Shown here: in pieces, positions 47,144 to 57,442 of the stretch
How positions within the stretch are numbered: position 1 is the stretch's first letter
Layout: each line of letters opens with the position of its first letter
DNA from: Melastoma dodecandrum
Taxonomy: Eukaryota; Streptophyta; Magnoliopsida; Myrtales; Melastomataceae
Assembly (NCBI GenBank): GCA_029817715.1
Contig: JARUPY010000387.1
Coordinates: 2,666,001-2,730,000 of the forward strand
Length of the DNA stretch: 64,000 nucleotides
Direction of reading: 5' to 3'
Position numbers and translations under genes: made by a program
Notes under the pieces: generated by a model
Told to the model about the DNA's origin: nothing
Seen by the model: only the letters and a program-made list of their open reading frames with translations
Databases searched by the model: none

Positions 47144-50100
47144 TAGGGGTGAGCAAAAAGTTTGGAATTCCAAATACCGAACCGATTTTTCGATATTTCG
47201 GTATTTGGAATTCGGTATTCGGTGTTTGGTAATTGGTTCGGTTTTATATTTTAATTAAATTTGGTTTTCGGTTTGGTATTCGGTTTTGTTATAAAAAAAT
47301 TCGGTATTACCATACTATTGAAATATTTTTGGGCTTGGGTTATTTTTATTTTGGCCAATTTTCTCAAAGTCTAGAGTTTCAAAGTTTTGGAGCCCAGTCC
47401 ACCCCTTGACCCAGGGTAGCTCCCTCTCCTTCCTTAGTCTTCTCCGTGTTGAATAGGTTGAAGAGGTTATGGGTGGGGAGGGTGGCGTAGGAGGAAGGAA
47501 AGGGAGCACGAGGGTGACGGTAGGTCAGGGAAGTCTTGCCGCCTCCGTTGGTGTAATCAGCTCGACCCCACTGTCAAGTGCAAGCCCTTCACTGGTAATC
47601 GCCCGTCGCATCCTCAGAAATTTCGTGGGTTTCGGGTTTTGGTTTAATTTAAGGGGGTTTGATCGCTTTTGGGTTTTTGCCTTTTTGGGGTAAAGTGATT
47701 GTTTTTATATTATTGTTTCTGTCGGGTGATCCCCATGGCTGCTGTTGGTACTTAGGTTGATGATTTAGGATCCTCCAATCGATTTCTAGTACTTAGACTG
47801 TAAATCAATTCATCCTGAAATAAAAAGTGACAAATAAAACAATGTCGACAAATTTAAAAAATCTGCCCACTTTGAAGATTTTAAAAAATATTCCTAGGGC
47901 CAGATTTTAAAAAATATTTCTAATCTCTTATTTTTTCTACTCTATAGTCTCGATGGTTGTATTTAATCTAACATTTTCTCCTTATGTAGATGGATAGTGA
48001 TTCTATGCCGATGGTGGGATCATCCGCTAGTCAGTCAGCTTCGATATCCACATCCGCTACCTCTGCTGGGAGAAAGAGGAAGCCAATACCTCTGAGATCG
48101 GCTTTGTGGATAGATTACGAGAGATTTGAAAGTTCCGATGGTTTAATGTTGGCACGGTGCAAGGCATGTGGAATAGAAGTGGGAGCTGATACTGAGAGAA
48201 ATGGGACTTCTTCACTAAAGAGTCACAATGCGACGTGTAAAGAAAGAATCAAGTCAACCAATTCAACACAGACAATCCTTGGATTTAAACCCGGAGGTGA
48301 TTCTAACAATCAGAAAGACTTGTCTGTTCTTAGGTGCGATCATGAATCTATTAGGAAATCTTTGGTGTACTTGGTCTTATCCGCGGAGCTTCCTTTCAAG
48401 TTTGTTTCTAGACCTGAATTCATTCATTTCATGTCTATTGTGTGTCCTAAATTTAAAGTTCCTTCAAGATGGACAATACAACGGGATGTGTATGACATGT
48501 TTTCGCTTGAAAAGGAGAAGTTGAAAGAGTATTTTAAGAAATCGGGACAAAGAGTTAGTTTGACTACTGATACTTGGACTTCTATTCAGAGAGTCAATTA
48601 TATGTGTTTGACTGCTCACTACATTGATGAGAATTGGGATTTACATAAACGAATATTGAGTTTTATTCCAGTTACATCACACAAGGGGAAGGATATTGGG
48701 GTTGCTATTGATAGATGCTTGCGTGATTGGAGTTTAGAAAAGATTTTGACCATCACTGTTGACAATGCTAGTTCAAATGATGTTGCCATTCGTTTTTTGA
48801 AAGAAAAGTATTGCAATAAAGAAGAGAGTGTGATGAGATGCGAGTTCCTTCATATGAGATGTGTTGCCCATATTATCAATTTGATTGTGAAGGATGGATT
48901 GAATATGATGATTGACTCGGTGAAGAAAATTCGAGAAGTTGTTGCATACATTAGATCGTCTCCTCAAAGATTGTTAAAGTTTAAGGAGTGTGCAATTGCA
49001 GAGAAGATTGATAGTAAATCTCTTTTGGTGTTGGATGTACCAACGAGATGAAATTCAACATATTTGATGTTAGAAGCCGCAATAAAGTTTGAGAGGGCCT
49101 TTGAGAGATATGATGATGAAAATACAAATTTTAGAAAAGATCTTGAAGATGACAATGGGATATGCATGATACCGAGCTCATTTGATTGGGGAATTGTTAA
49201 AGTACTTGTCATACATCTTAAGCACTTTTATGAGCTTACTTTGAAAGTCTCTTGTTCGAAGTTTGTTACCTCGAATGTTTTCTTTCATGAGCTAGCAAAT
49301 CTTGATGAGGCATTGCAGGAATGGCAAGAATCTCCCGATCAGAACTTGGTTACTTTGGCAAAGAACATGAGAGATAAGTATCATAAGTATTGGGGTGATG
49401 TGGAAAAAATGAATAAGTTGATTTTCATCGCAGTTATCTTTGATCCTCCTCAGAAGTTTGATTATGTTGAGTTGTGTTTGAATGACATATATCATGAGAA
49501 GGCAGATGTTATGATTTCTCAAGTGAAAAAGACACTTTATGAATTGTTTGCCGAGTACAAAAAGAAATGGATTGCGGAGAATGGTGAAGATGCGGTGACT
49601 AATGATGGAAGTGATGGTGATGGTGTGGATAAGGGTCAATCATCAAAGGTAACTACAATGGATAGTGATATGAGATTGTTGCAAAGATTGGAGAGATTGA
49701 AGAGGAAGAAAGGTGGAGAAAAATGTAATAGATCAGAGTTGGATAGATATTTGGGAGAAGATACGGAAGTTACTAGTACGAAGTTTGATATTTTGATGTA
49801 TTGGAAAGTCAATGCTATTAGATTTCCCATTCTTGCTCAAATGGCTCGTGATATTTTAGCCATTCCTATCTCCACGGTTGCTTCTGAGTCCGCATTTAGC
49901 ACAAGTAACTTTTTGACATCTTCTTAAATCATTTGTCGAGTTCATTCTCTTATTTGTTTTATATACTTATATCTATTCAATATGTGTTAGGTGGACGAGT
50001 GATTGATGCGTTTAGGAGTTCTTTGGGCCCTAAGAGTATTGAGTCAATTATGTGCACTCAAGATTGGATTCGTCAAGGAAAATCAAGTGACGTTGAAGTT

Positions 50101-50811
50101 GATGAAGATCCTTTTGAGCAAGAATCATTTGAAAGTGGTAATGTTTAATTTCATAGTATTCTTTATAACTATTTAAAGCTTAATGTTTGTATAATATTAA
50201 TACTCTTATCTCATTAATGACAGGATTGTCCACACTTACATTGGAATGAGATTGCTTGTTTCAACCTATTGCGGTTCTATTAGTCAAAATTTAGACGAGT
50301 TTTTGGTTTGAATCTTCTCCTTTGAGAATAATAAAAAATGGATAGAGCCAAAAAAGGATCTTTCGTGTATAATCCTGCATAAATGCTCATGAAGGAAGAC
50401 GACGGGTTGGGATCCTGTAGAGGTACTCGAATTGGATCAGTGATCGATTTCTAGGTTTCATAGATTGAAGATCGAAAAGACTCCTTAACTTTGTGGATTT
50501 ATAGTTTATGTGGATTTTATAGATTTTTATGGGATTGAATTTGTAGTTCATGTGAATTTTATGGGCTTTTATGGGTTTTGAAATTTATGGGCTGAAATTT
50601 TTAAATATGAATTTTGGGCTATTTATTCGGCCCAATAAAAGTTTGGAATATCCAAATACCGAACCGAAATACCGAAATAAATTTCGGTATTTCAGTATTT
50701 GGAAGATTGGAGTTCGGTTCGGTATTTGGAGGGTAAAATTTTGAAACTTCGGTATTTGGAAGTTCGGTATTCGGTTCGGTTGGTATTTGGAATACCGAAT
50801 GCTCACCCCTA
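47144..50811 (+). mobile_element. hAT DNA transposon with transposase
   Basis: A 3668-bp element with 12-bp terminal inverted repeats TAGGGGTGAGCA and an exact 8-bp target duplication 'caagtgct' (47136-47143 and 50812-50819). Both ends are lined with TTCGGTATTT-type subterminal motifs (47160-47310 and 50650-50800). It inserted into copia gag. Confidence 0.96.
47990..50148 (+). pseudogene. hAT transposase (BED finger, RICESLEEPER-like), one nonsense codon
   Basis: Exon 1 (47990-49904) encodes a BED zinc finger with LARCKACGIEV and HNATC (residues 45-85). The RNase-H-like region follows with LTTDTWTSIQRVNYMCLTAH (about residue 190) and TVDNASSNDVAI. The hAT dimerisation domain has YWKVNAIRFPILAQMARDIL. 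Exon 2 (49991-50148) completes the ESAFST(S)GRVIDAFRSS motif after an 86-bp intron. A TGA at 49049-49051 replaces the Trp of the conserved PTRWNSTYLML segment; the frame is otherwise open. Around 690 residues without the stop. Confidence 0.9.
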
Positions 50812-52103
50812 CAAGTGCTCTTGTAGTGGCTGGTGCGATATCAAGCTTTCATAAAAGAAAGAGATTTCAAGTCATGGAACAGTTAAGGGCCTCAAACTTT
50901 TAAGAAGTCTGGTGTTGGACAAAGGCATGGCAAAACAATTAAAATGAATACACCTGTAAGTGCTAAAGGTGGCATTAAGTGCTTCTTTTGTGAGAAAATG
51001 GGGCACTTAAAGAAAGACTGTTACCGATTTAAGAACTGGCTTGAAAAGAAAAAGACGAAGAATGTGAGAGATAAACTATCAGCTTTGGCTTGTTTTGAAT
51101 CAAACATTGCCGATGTTTCTTCGAATACTTGGTGGATAGATGGCGGTGCATTTGTTCATATTGCTATGACCTTGCAGGGATTTCAGAGGCAAAGGATGCC
51201 AAATGAATGTGAAAGCAAGATGAAAGTGGGAAACAACGCAGAAGCTGCCGTTGAATTTATAGAAATTGTTAAACTTCCTTTAGATTCATACTTTGAACTT
51301 ATTTTAGAGAATTTTTTGTATATTTCCACTTTCAGGAGAAACTTGATTTCTGTTCCTATATTGGATAAATTTCAATTTAGTTGTTTATTTCAGAATAGCT
51401 TTATGCAGTGCGTTAAATTCAAAGGTTGTTGATAGTGGGACATTCTCCAATTGCCTTTATTAAATTTGGTACCTTCATATGGCATTGAATCCTTGTATAC
51501 TGAATCTTCAGCGCCTAAAAGGATTTTGTAGAATGAGAAGTCTTCGATATTGTGGCACAAACGTTTAAGCCACATATCTAAAGAGCGAGTGGAACGCCTT
51601 ATTAAGGATAATTTGCTTCCTTCTCTCGATTTTAGTGACATGGAGACATGTGTTGATTGTATTCGAGGAAAGCTGACAAAGACTAGGAAGAAGGAAGCCA
51701 CACGTAGTGTTGGCCTATTGGAGATTGATCATACAGATATAAGTGGAAATAAGTATTTTATCACCTTCATAGACGACTTCTCTCGCTATGGCTACGTGTA
51801 TCTCATAAAAGAGAAGTTAGAGGCTTTGGAGAAATTCAAGGTCTTCAAGTTAGAAGTTGAGAATCAATTGGAGAAAATAATTAAGATTGTGAGATCGGAT
51901 AGAGATGTTGAGTATTATGGTAGACATACAGGCTCCGGACAGCAGATGGGGCCATTTGCTAAATTTTTGCAAGAATATGGCATCGTACCGCAATATACTA
52001 TACCTTATACTCCTGAGCAGAATGACGTGGCGGAACGAAGGAACCGAACTCTGATGGATATGGTAAGGAGTATGATGGATAAGTGCAACTTGCCTAACTA
52101 TCT

Positions 52104-53830
52104 ATGATTGACAACCAGGCTCGTAGCACAAGGCAATCTGGTGAGACCTTGAACCGGAGTATCTTATTGATCTCACATATGGACTCCCCGATCTTGTTCT
52201 CCTCGGACAACATCACGGCCCTGTACTTGTACGGGAAACTAAGTATCAGTCTACTCTCGTCGCTGCTGTCAGATCGGCCATCTTCTCTTGTCCTACACAG
52301 TACAAGGACCTCTCTTGGTACATCCAACCGGAAGGCGGATGATCTGAAATCAATGAGCTCATAATCTTAAGAGCTGTGTACTTGTGTCCACGCTTATACT
52401 TGGCTCGAGCCACACCGACCAACAAATACATGTGGCCGACCTCAACCGTGGCCTCGAACCAGCGTTGTGCATCCTTGTATTCTTTCCGCTCCAGCATCAC
52501 GATGCCGAGCCAGTGCAACGCGAGCTGCTTCTGCCAGGAATTGTCAGCCACACACTCGACGAGCCGTTCCAACAATGTCACCGTCGTCGTTGATTTCATG
52601 TCGATTTCCATTGCTATCTGGCTAAGGAAGAAGTACAGAGTGAACGAAGCGTGCCGGCTTGAGCAAGCTTCTCCCAGGCCTCGGAGCTGCAGAACAATTT
52701 CAGCACCTTCGGATTCTGCATCAAACCGGGTGATTCTCGCAGGATCAACTGTAAAGATGTTGCTACAAGAAGAAACGCCGCCTCTTCGAGCCCATACTCG
52801 ATCAAAATAATCGCTTCGTCCATGTTTGTCACTAAGGAAGAAAGATACCCATCGCAAGCTGTCTTTATCTCGTCGCAACAAAACCTATTTGTAAATGAAA
52901 GGAGCTCCAAAGCGATGCGCGGATCGTGTAAACTTAACTTTCTCATCCTGCTGATTGCCTCAATGGCTCTCAAGGCGTCGCTCGAGAAATCCCATTTCGT
53001 GAAATTGATCCGCTCTCTACGCAATTCACAAAATCCGCCATACAACATCGTCTTGAACGGCCGGGAGAGCATCGCCATGTTATGCCTACACTTACCTCCT
53101 CGTTGCCTACGCACAAAGACATGTCCCCACTGTCATCGTCATCCTGCTCCTCGAAGCCTGAAGATCCCTGATCGTATCCCATCCCCATGAAATTTCCTAC
53201 GTCGGGTTCCTCCTCATGGCTCCTAGAACAAGAGCAGCGGTCGAAAACCGATTCGGGATCATACCCAGGCACTAAATTAGCCTTAGGGCACTCCAAATTC
53301 CTCCCACGACAATTCATCGACGACGTGCCGACGAGCTCATCTTCCCTCCTCTCGTACCTCAACCATGCTGCAAGGACAACCTTCGCATTCACGTCAACCG
53401 CGTGTCGTCTTGCCGACCTCAGGCTCCTCGAGAAGAGCTTTGAGTCATCCAGTCCCATGAACACGACGCATTGCTCTACATATGCGTCTGACCGCTCCAA
53501 CTGCGGCGACGCCTCGATATTCCTATACGTGTGCGCCGACATCTCCACAAAATCAACAGATTTAAGGCAGGTGTCGATCTGGGGCTCGATGATCTCAGTC
53601 ACGGGGAAGCCATACTGCAGGTGGCTCTCGGCAAGCACGTCCTGGGACACCGTCTGCGTCCTCATGGACTTGGACCGGATCGAAGTTACCCGGACCTGAT
53701 CTTGGATGTGGTGGAACAAATTCTCCCTCATGCCGAGCCCACCTCCGCCAACGCCTGAACCGGGGACCGGTGGAGGGATAGCGCACACAGGCCTGCTCTT
53801 AGACCCTTCCACCATCTTTACGCTGCGCAT
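52104..53830 (-). pseudogene. ETO1-like (BTB/TPR) gene, truncated and frameshifted
   Basis: Starts MRSVKMVEGSKSRPVCAIPP at 53830, matching the family opening. The BTB region has DMSLCVGNEE, then a one-base loss near 53087, then MAMLSRPFKTMLYGGF in the next frame. A second shift near 52650-52690 leads to HASFTLYFFLSQIAMEIDMK, TPR-like helices and GWMYQERSLYC. A third near 52255 leads to LSFPYKYRAVMLSEENKIG. The gene stops at LRAWLSI (about 52110), where copia begins, so the C-terminal TPRs are absent. ETO1/EOL proteins are cullin-3 adaptors that target ACC synthase and limit ethylene synthesis. This copy cannot encode one. Confidence 0.85.
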
Positions 53831-53848
53831 TGATGCGAAGATGTTCTG

Positions 53849-54574
53849 GAGTTTTGTTCCATAATGACGTCATTTGGCGAAATATTTCGCCAAATGACGC
53901 ACTAACGAAAATAATTCGCGAACTAACCCATTAAAGTCGGCCTTACAAAGGTCGACTTTGGTCCTCAAGGAAGTCGGCCTTTGTAAGGTCGACTTTGGTT
54001 TTGGCGAATGGAAGTCGGCCTTACAAATGCCGACTTCACCACACTTAGAAAAAATTTTAGCAAACGAAGTCTAGGACGCTACACGAAGGAAGTCGCCCTT
54101 TGTAAGGCCGACTTCGGTTTTGGGGAGTGAAAGTCGGCCTTACAAAGGCCGACTTCCTTAATTATCTTAAAAAAAAAAAAAAAAACCTAAAGGGAAGTCG
54201 GCCTTACATTCAAAGACAAAAGAAAATTGAGGATTCAAAAGACAAAAAAAAAAAAAAAAAATTAAGGAAGTCGGCCTTTGTAAGGCGGACTTTCATTCCC
54301 CAAAACTGAAGTCGGACTTACAAAGGCCGATTTCCTTCATGCAGCGTCCCAGACTTTGTTTGCTAAAATTTTTTCTAAGTGTGGTGAAGTCGGCCTTTAT
54401 AAGGCCGACTTCCATTCGCCAAAACCGAAGTCGGCCTTACAAAGACCGACTTCCTTGAGGACCAAATTCGACCTTTGTAGGGCCGACTTTAATGGGTTAG
54501 TTCGCGAATTATTTTCGTTAGTGCGTCATTTGGCGAAATATTTCGCCAAATGACGTCATTATGGAACAAAACTC
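53849..54574. mobile_element. Foldback non-autonomous Mutator-like element with hairpin units
   Basis: Ends start GAGTTTTGTTCCATAATGAC, nearly the same as the PMD element. The 10-bp duplication 'agatgttctg' lies at 53839-53848 and 54575-54584. Almost the whole element is one inverted repeat of about 320 bases per arm around an A-rich centre (54170-54260). Within the arms are about eleven GTCGGCCTT-type units, several mutated. It has no coding sequence. It inserted 18 bp upstream of the ETO1-like pseudogene start codon. Confidence 0.92.
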
Positions 54575-54584
54575 AGATGTTCTG

Positions 54585-55655
54585 TTGCATCTTGTTCGCA
54601 TAACACAAAAAATAAAAAAGAAAAATCAAATGCAAAGACACTACAAAAAAAGTAAAAGAAAAAAAATTCACCCTTCAAATACAGCAAACATCAACATCAC
54701 GAATTGGATGAAATTTATAATTTGAAAAAAAATTGATGGAATCTGCAGCGGGCGATGAAAATAAAAAATTGATTCGGAGGTTAATTTTTGTCTTGTGGGT
54801 TTATTGGGAAAAAAGGAAAATTATTATTGTTATTTAAATTGTGATTATGGGAAGAGCTGGATTGAACTGGAGGAGGGTGTTGTCTTCTCTGCCAACCAAA
54901 AAATTATTTGCTATTTTTTTAACCCAGAAAAAATAAAATGAAATGACATAATAATAAATTATAAGGATACCTATTAACAATACTCAAAGTAAGATTTAAT
55001 CTAAATTTTGATAAAAGCAAAACTTTTTTCCTAAGGATACTGGTGATTCTTTTTTATGAATCCAAAAACACTTAATTTATTTATTTAAAAAAGTAACTTA
55101 TTTAGTCAACTTATGAATTTAACAGTTGATGTTAAAATTTTCATTTTTAATTAGGGGATAGAAAATAAAAAATTACGGATGATTATTACATAGGAAGAGG
55201 AAACAACAAGCAATGCTAATCCTTAAGCCGCCTCACAAAGCACGTGCCCCTTCCATTTAAAAAATTCACATTCTTAATTTATGATATACTATTTCATAAT
55301 ATATGAAAATTATTTCATATATTACAAAGTGTTTCGTATTCTATTAAACACGATTTAAATTTACGAGTACAAGCTCATCGAATTTTTACGAGCTATTTAT
55401 GCGTCATGCAACAGTACCACATCGTCTCGTAAAAAAAAAAAAAAAAATTACGAAAAGGCGATTGAAACTTGAGCTTCGTACCGTTTTACCTTTGGTTTCG
55501 AAACTATTTTGAGTTTTACGGTCGCGAGTTTCAAAATTACGGATTTACGGCAGTTTCACTATTCACTTCCTTTTTCCCTCAAATTTTTCCCAAAAGCTTT
55601 CTCTTTTCTTTCAACTTAGTCCTTCAAGACAATTTTACGAAAATAAATCTTAAGC
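54585..55655. other. AT-rich spacer
   Basis: Strongly AT-rich with A and T homopolymers (for example 55431-55447). No gene, repeat unit or element end is identified. Confidence 0.5.
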
Positions 55656-55656
55656 G

Positions 55657-55669
55657 GGCTCTGATACTA
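55657..55669 (-). other. Primer binding site-like sequence of the pararetrovirus
   Basis: The minus strand reads TAGTATCAGAGCC, one mismatch from the initiator Met-tRNA complement TGGTATCAGAGCC. It lies about 550 bases downstream of the TATA box, a typical leader length for Caulimoviridae. Confidence 0.6.
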
Positions 55670-55691
55670 ATAAAAATTACAGGAATCGAAC

Positions 55692-56069
55692 TTAAGATGA
55701 TTTTCCCAATTGTCTTTGTCGCCGGCGTTCTACCAACCTCAAATACTCGTTTGAGTACTTCGAACTTGCCGCAAACCCAAGATTGGATTTACCTTTAAGG
55801 AAATACTCCTCGAATTCACTATGCAAGAGAGTCAGCTCTTCTAATTTCTTAGAATAGCTATCCACAAGCTCAGTCAGCTGCGATATTTGTGCTGAAATGC
55901 TTGTCAGTCGATCTACTACCGTGTTTAGTAATCCCGTAGTAGAATCCTTGCCAACCCCGTGATCCAAATGGAGTAACTCTGGGTTAGGACAATCAGTCAT
56001 ACGAATGACTCGTGCTCCTGCACTTCTCTCAGATTCTCTTTTCAAGAAAGAAAAGCATAAACAACACAA
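55692..56069 (-). CDS. Coiled-coil small protein in the viral leader region
   Basis: A 125-codon frame; the internal Met of MTDCPNPELLHLDHG is an alternative start. LLNTVVDRLTSISAQISQLT and the following residues form heptad-like hydrophobic spacing, and the C-terminus is basic (VERRRQRQLGKSS). It lies between the TATA box and the PBS. It could be a large leader frame or a virion-associated-protein-like product, but I recognise no family. It ends 23 bases before the PBS. Confidence 0.4.
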   Translation of the reverse strand: MCCLCFSFLKRESERSAGARVIRMTDCPNPELLHLDHGVGKDSTTGLLNTVVDRLTSISAQISQLTELVDSYSKKLEELTLLHSEFEEYFLKGKSNLGFAASSKYSNEYLRLVERRRQRQLGKSS

Positions 56070-56220
56070 AGGATGTTTATCATACCTTAATCAGTAGGAT
56101 AGCTCCAAGGGTTCACCAAGCTTCCGCACTATGGAACTTCAAGAGTGAAGAATTCCTCAAATTTAGGGAATTGAGTGGAGAGGCTCTTCTGTGTCACACC
56201 GAATGCCCTTACCTTGAGGG

Positions 56221-56229
56221 TCTTATATA
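56221..56229 (-). promoter_or_regulatory. Putative TATA box of the pararetroviral promoter
   Basis: The minus strand reads CTATATAAGAC in a region after the last large frame and before the leader, where Caulimoviridae place the pregenomic promoter. Confidence 0.5.
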
Positions 56230-56577
56230 GACACTCCTCATCCAAAGGTTTTGGCCCTTAGGCTTCAATCCTTTCAAGGTTCTGATCTAACGATCTGACC
56301 TTCCGTTAGTCTTTAACCAAGGTTTGGTTAATTCTAACCACCTTACTCTTGATTCCTTAAGGTATTATTCGGATTACACATTGGTGTTCCCGGAGGACGA
56401 TCAAAGAATTTCTAACTCAGAGAGATGTGAGAGAAAATTCTCTATTCAGATCGCCTCCCCAAATGAGGTAGAGGGCTGTGAATATATACACAAAGGAGCT
56501 GGTGCCTATGCACTGTTTTCCAGCTCAAAAAAAAAATCTAAAAAGTTAGTGGGGTCTTAGTGACCGACAAAATTGTC

Positions 56578-57357
56578 CTAGTCTAACTCTATAAAGCTAT
56601 TTTCTCCCTTTTGTATTGGTGCGCTGTCTTGGGAGACTCCTTCCTTATTGTTGGCGTTTGAAGTTTCGCCAACCCCTTCCTTTTCTGAGAGTCCCGGTGG
56701 GTCTTGAACCGCATTAAAAATTTGTCGGGTTCTCTCGTCATGCTCGATTTGCTGATTCAAGGTTTTGTCGGTGAAATCAGCAATCTTGCTCCAAACCTCG
56801 AAGGTGTCGGTTCGGAGGTGCAGCTCAGAGTTCTCTCGCCTCCAGAAACTATCCAGAAGGTCGAGCATTCTCTGCCATCCTCGGTCTCCTGCTTGCTCAT
56901 CTATGAGGCTCAAATTTGACCGAAGAATCGTGACAGTGATCATACCGTCACAGAGCACGTAGTATTCGTCCTTGCGGGCTAACACATGCTCAAGCACATC
57001 TTTAAGGAACTCAACCTTTATGGCCTTTCGGACAGTTTTGTCCTTGTAGTATTTTCGCCATAACCCTATCTGATCGAGGTCCTGTCGTTGAGGTTCCACC
57101 AGACGTCTACTCTCATATGGATGGATGTCCCATACTTGTAGATTTTGAAGTATCACCTTCCCATACTGCGGATGGTCTTCCTCTTCCATCATTGTGCTAG
57201 TAATCAACGCCGTGGCATACTTTGGTCCGTAGCCTAGGCATCCGAGTATATACCTTACCAACGTAGGCAGGGGTTCCATACATCCTGGATCGGATCTGTC
57301 GATTTCCAGTATGTCTACAAACCCAGCGTACACGTAGGGTGCTGCTACTCCCACCAT
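56578..57357 (-). CDS. Unrecognised pararetroviral frame D
   Basis: 259 codons from the first Met; the same frame is open upstream to about 57445, immediately at the end of frame C. It has helical, charged segments (KAIKVEFLKDVLEHVLARKD and GWQRMLDLLDSFWRREN) and an acidic Ser/Asn-rich tail. No domain is recognised. Because it follows frame C without a spacer in an adjacent frame, the two may once have been one product. The position before the promoter would suit a late regulatory protein of the virus, but that is only inference. Confidence 0.5.
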   Translation of the reverse strand: MVGVAAPYVYAGFVDILEIDRSDPGCMEPLPTLVRYILGCLGYGPKYATALITSTMMEEEDHPQYGKVILQNLQVWDIHPYESRRLVEPQRQDLDQIGLWRKYYKDKTVRKAIKVEFLKDVLEHVLARKDEYYVLCDGMITVTILRSNLSLIDEQAGDRGWQRMLDLLDSFWRRENSELHLRTDTFEVWSKIADFTDKTLNQQIEHDERTRQIFNAVQDPPGLSEKEGVGETSNANNKEGVSQDSAPIQKGENSFIELD

Positions 57358-57442
57358 ATCTGAGTGAATTCTCAGAGACGGACACTTCCCCGATATCCAG
57401 TGTAGATACGGCTGAAGTACAGTGTTCTCCTCCAGCGATGAT

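Larger units (their letters stand above)
46545..52107 (+). mobile_element. Decayed Ty1/copia retrotransposon, interrupted by a hAT and truncated
   Basis: Gag (46545-47143) has the copia-type start MYNNATTIEILGGSNYKRWK and then shifts frame near 46980. After the hAT insertion comes a CCHC knuckle (CFFCEKMGHLKKDC, about 50974). The protease-like segment TWWIDGGAFVHIA has Gly in place of Ser in the D-S-G-A site. A GAG-pre-integrase (MWHKRLSHISKERVERL, 51550) leads into the integrase core up to QNDVAERRNRTLMDM and NLPNYL at 52107. Reverse transcriptase, RNase H and both LTRs are missing. The truncation point abuts the ETO1-like pseudogene. Confidence 0.85.

Noticed and set aside
49292..49639. Minus-strand open frame of 115 codons
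   Set aside because: Antisense to the hAT transposase.
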